Below, piece after piece: positions 6,297 through 6,574 of a DNA stretch of 6,574 nucleotides (its first letter is position 1; each line of letters begins with the position of its first letter). Under the pieces are notes generated by a model, which did no database searches, was not told the origin of the DNA, and worked only from the letters and a program-made list of their open reading frames with translations. Source of the stretch: Methylophilaceae bacterium. GTDB lineage: Bacteria; Pseudomonadota; Gammaproteobacteria; Burkholderiales; Methylophilaceae. The position numbers were made by a program, and so were the translations under genes. Where the stretch lies: contig JADGRN010000079.1 in assembly GCA_017880825.1 (NCBI GenBank), forward strand, positions 1 through 6,574. The letters are read 5' to 3'.

Positions 6297-6330
6297 GGGC
6301 AATACGCGCTACAGCCCAAGCTGCCAAGTC

Positions 6331-6574
6331 TCAAACTACAAACTGCGCCACACCATCGCGGAATGACCAGTCGATGTCATGATTTTCAGTAATCGTAATC
6401 AGTACATTGGCCGGCGGGATGCCCGGATTCGCCGCCAGGTTTTCCACCACCTTCTGGTAGAACGCCTGCTTGGATTTATTCGAGCGCCCGGCGCGCATCA
6501 CCAGATGCATCATCACGCGATCACCCTCGCGCTTTTGCAGTTGCAGACATTCCGGATCGAGCTGGTGAATAATC
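6331..6574 (-). CDS. Tautomerase-superfamily protein, C-terminal part (cut by window edge)
   Basis: The frame is open from the window edge to a TGA at 6331-6333 and shows the last 80 residues; the N terminus, with the Pro1 these enzymes use as catalytic base, lies outside. The visible part resembles the second half of the roughly 125-130-residue 4-oxalocrotonate tautomerase-like group: a beta strand VMMHLVMRAGRS, the helix KQAFYQKVVENLA, then GIPPANVLITITENHDIDWSF and a short C-terminal strand. The ENxDxDWSF segment resembles malonate semialdehyde decarboxylase, but that enzyme, as I recall it, has R-P-R where this has A-G-R, so its reaction cannot be assigned. The superfamily acts on small oxo-acids and needs no cofactor. 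It converges on the GFA gene with a 63-bp gap. A GTG at 6516 is in frame, but upstream conserved residues argue that the true start is further out. Confidence 0.75.
   Translation of the reverse strand, partial: IIHQLDPECLQLQKREGDRVMMHLVMRAGRSNKSKQAFYQKVVENLAANPGIPPANVLITITENHDIDWSFRDGVAQFVV

Noticed and set aside
6295..6319. TTGGGC/GCCCAA hairpin as terminator of the tautomerase gene
   Set aside because: On the minus strand it is followed by A-rich, not U-rich, sequence, so it lacks the intrinsic terminator signature.

Overview
The window looks like an ordinary chromosomal segment of a betaproteobacterium, perhaps a Nitrosomonadales-type organism. I infer this from moderate GC content, a TypA close to the proteobacterial form, an RhlE with a C-terminal tail ending in an AALLGG block, and a DUF2789 gene. 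The order-level placement is a guess. No mobile element, CRISPR array, rRNA or complete tRNA is visible.

Layout. Positions 1-168 hold no convincing gene, only interleaved inverted repeats. From 3048 down to 169 on the minus strand runs a two-gene operon of DEAD-box RNA helicases: first an RhlE/SrmB-like protein with an Arg/Gly/Asn-rich tail, then 15 bp later RhlE. Both appear to start with non-ATG codons (TTG and GTG). The 328-bp gap between the helicase start and typA is a divergent control region. It has a near-consensus sigma70 promoter for the helicases, giving a leader of about 236 nt, and an extended -10 promoter for typA, giving a very short leader. typA (3377-5188, plus strand) encodes the ribosome-associated GTPase TypA/BipA and ends at a strong hairpin terminator. 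After about 220 bp of non-coding DNA come a small DUF2789 gene and a GFA-domain (CENP-V/GFA, zinc-binding) gene broken by a +1 frameshift near its start. At the right edge, on the minus strand and convergent, is the C-terminal part of a tautomerase-superfamily protein.

How the genes may work together. TypA/BipA and RhlE-type helicases are both linked in other bacteria to ribosome assembly and growth in the cold, so the left two thirds reads as a ribosome-biogenesis cluster controlled from one shared intergenic region. The most interesting part is the helicase leader: long, able to form hairpins, with the Shine-Dalgarno able to pair with an upstream CCCTT just before a TTG start. That would suit cold-shock or autogenous control, but this is inference. 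The right third (DUF2789, broken GFA gene, tautomerase) shows no evident functional link to the helicases or typA.
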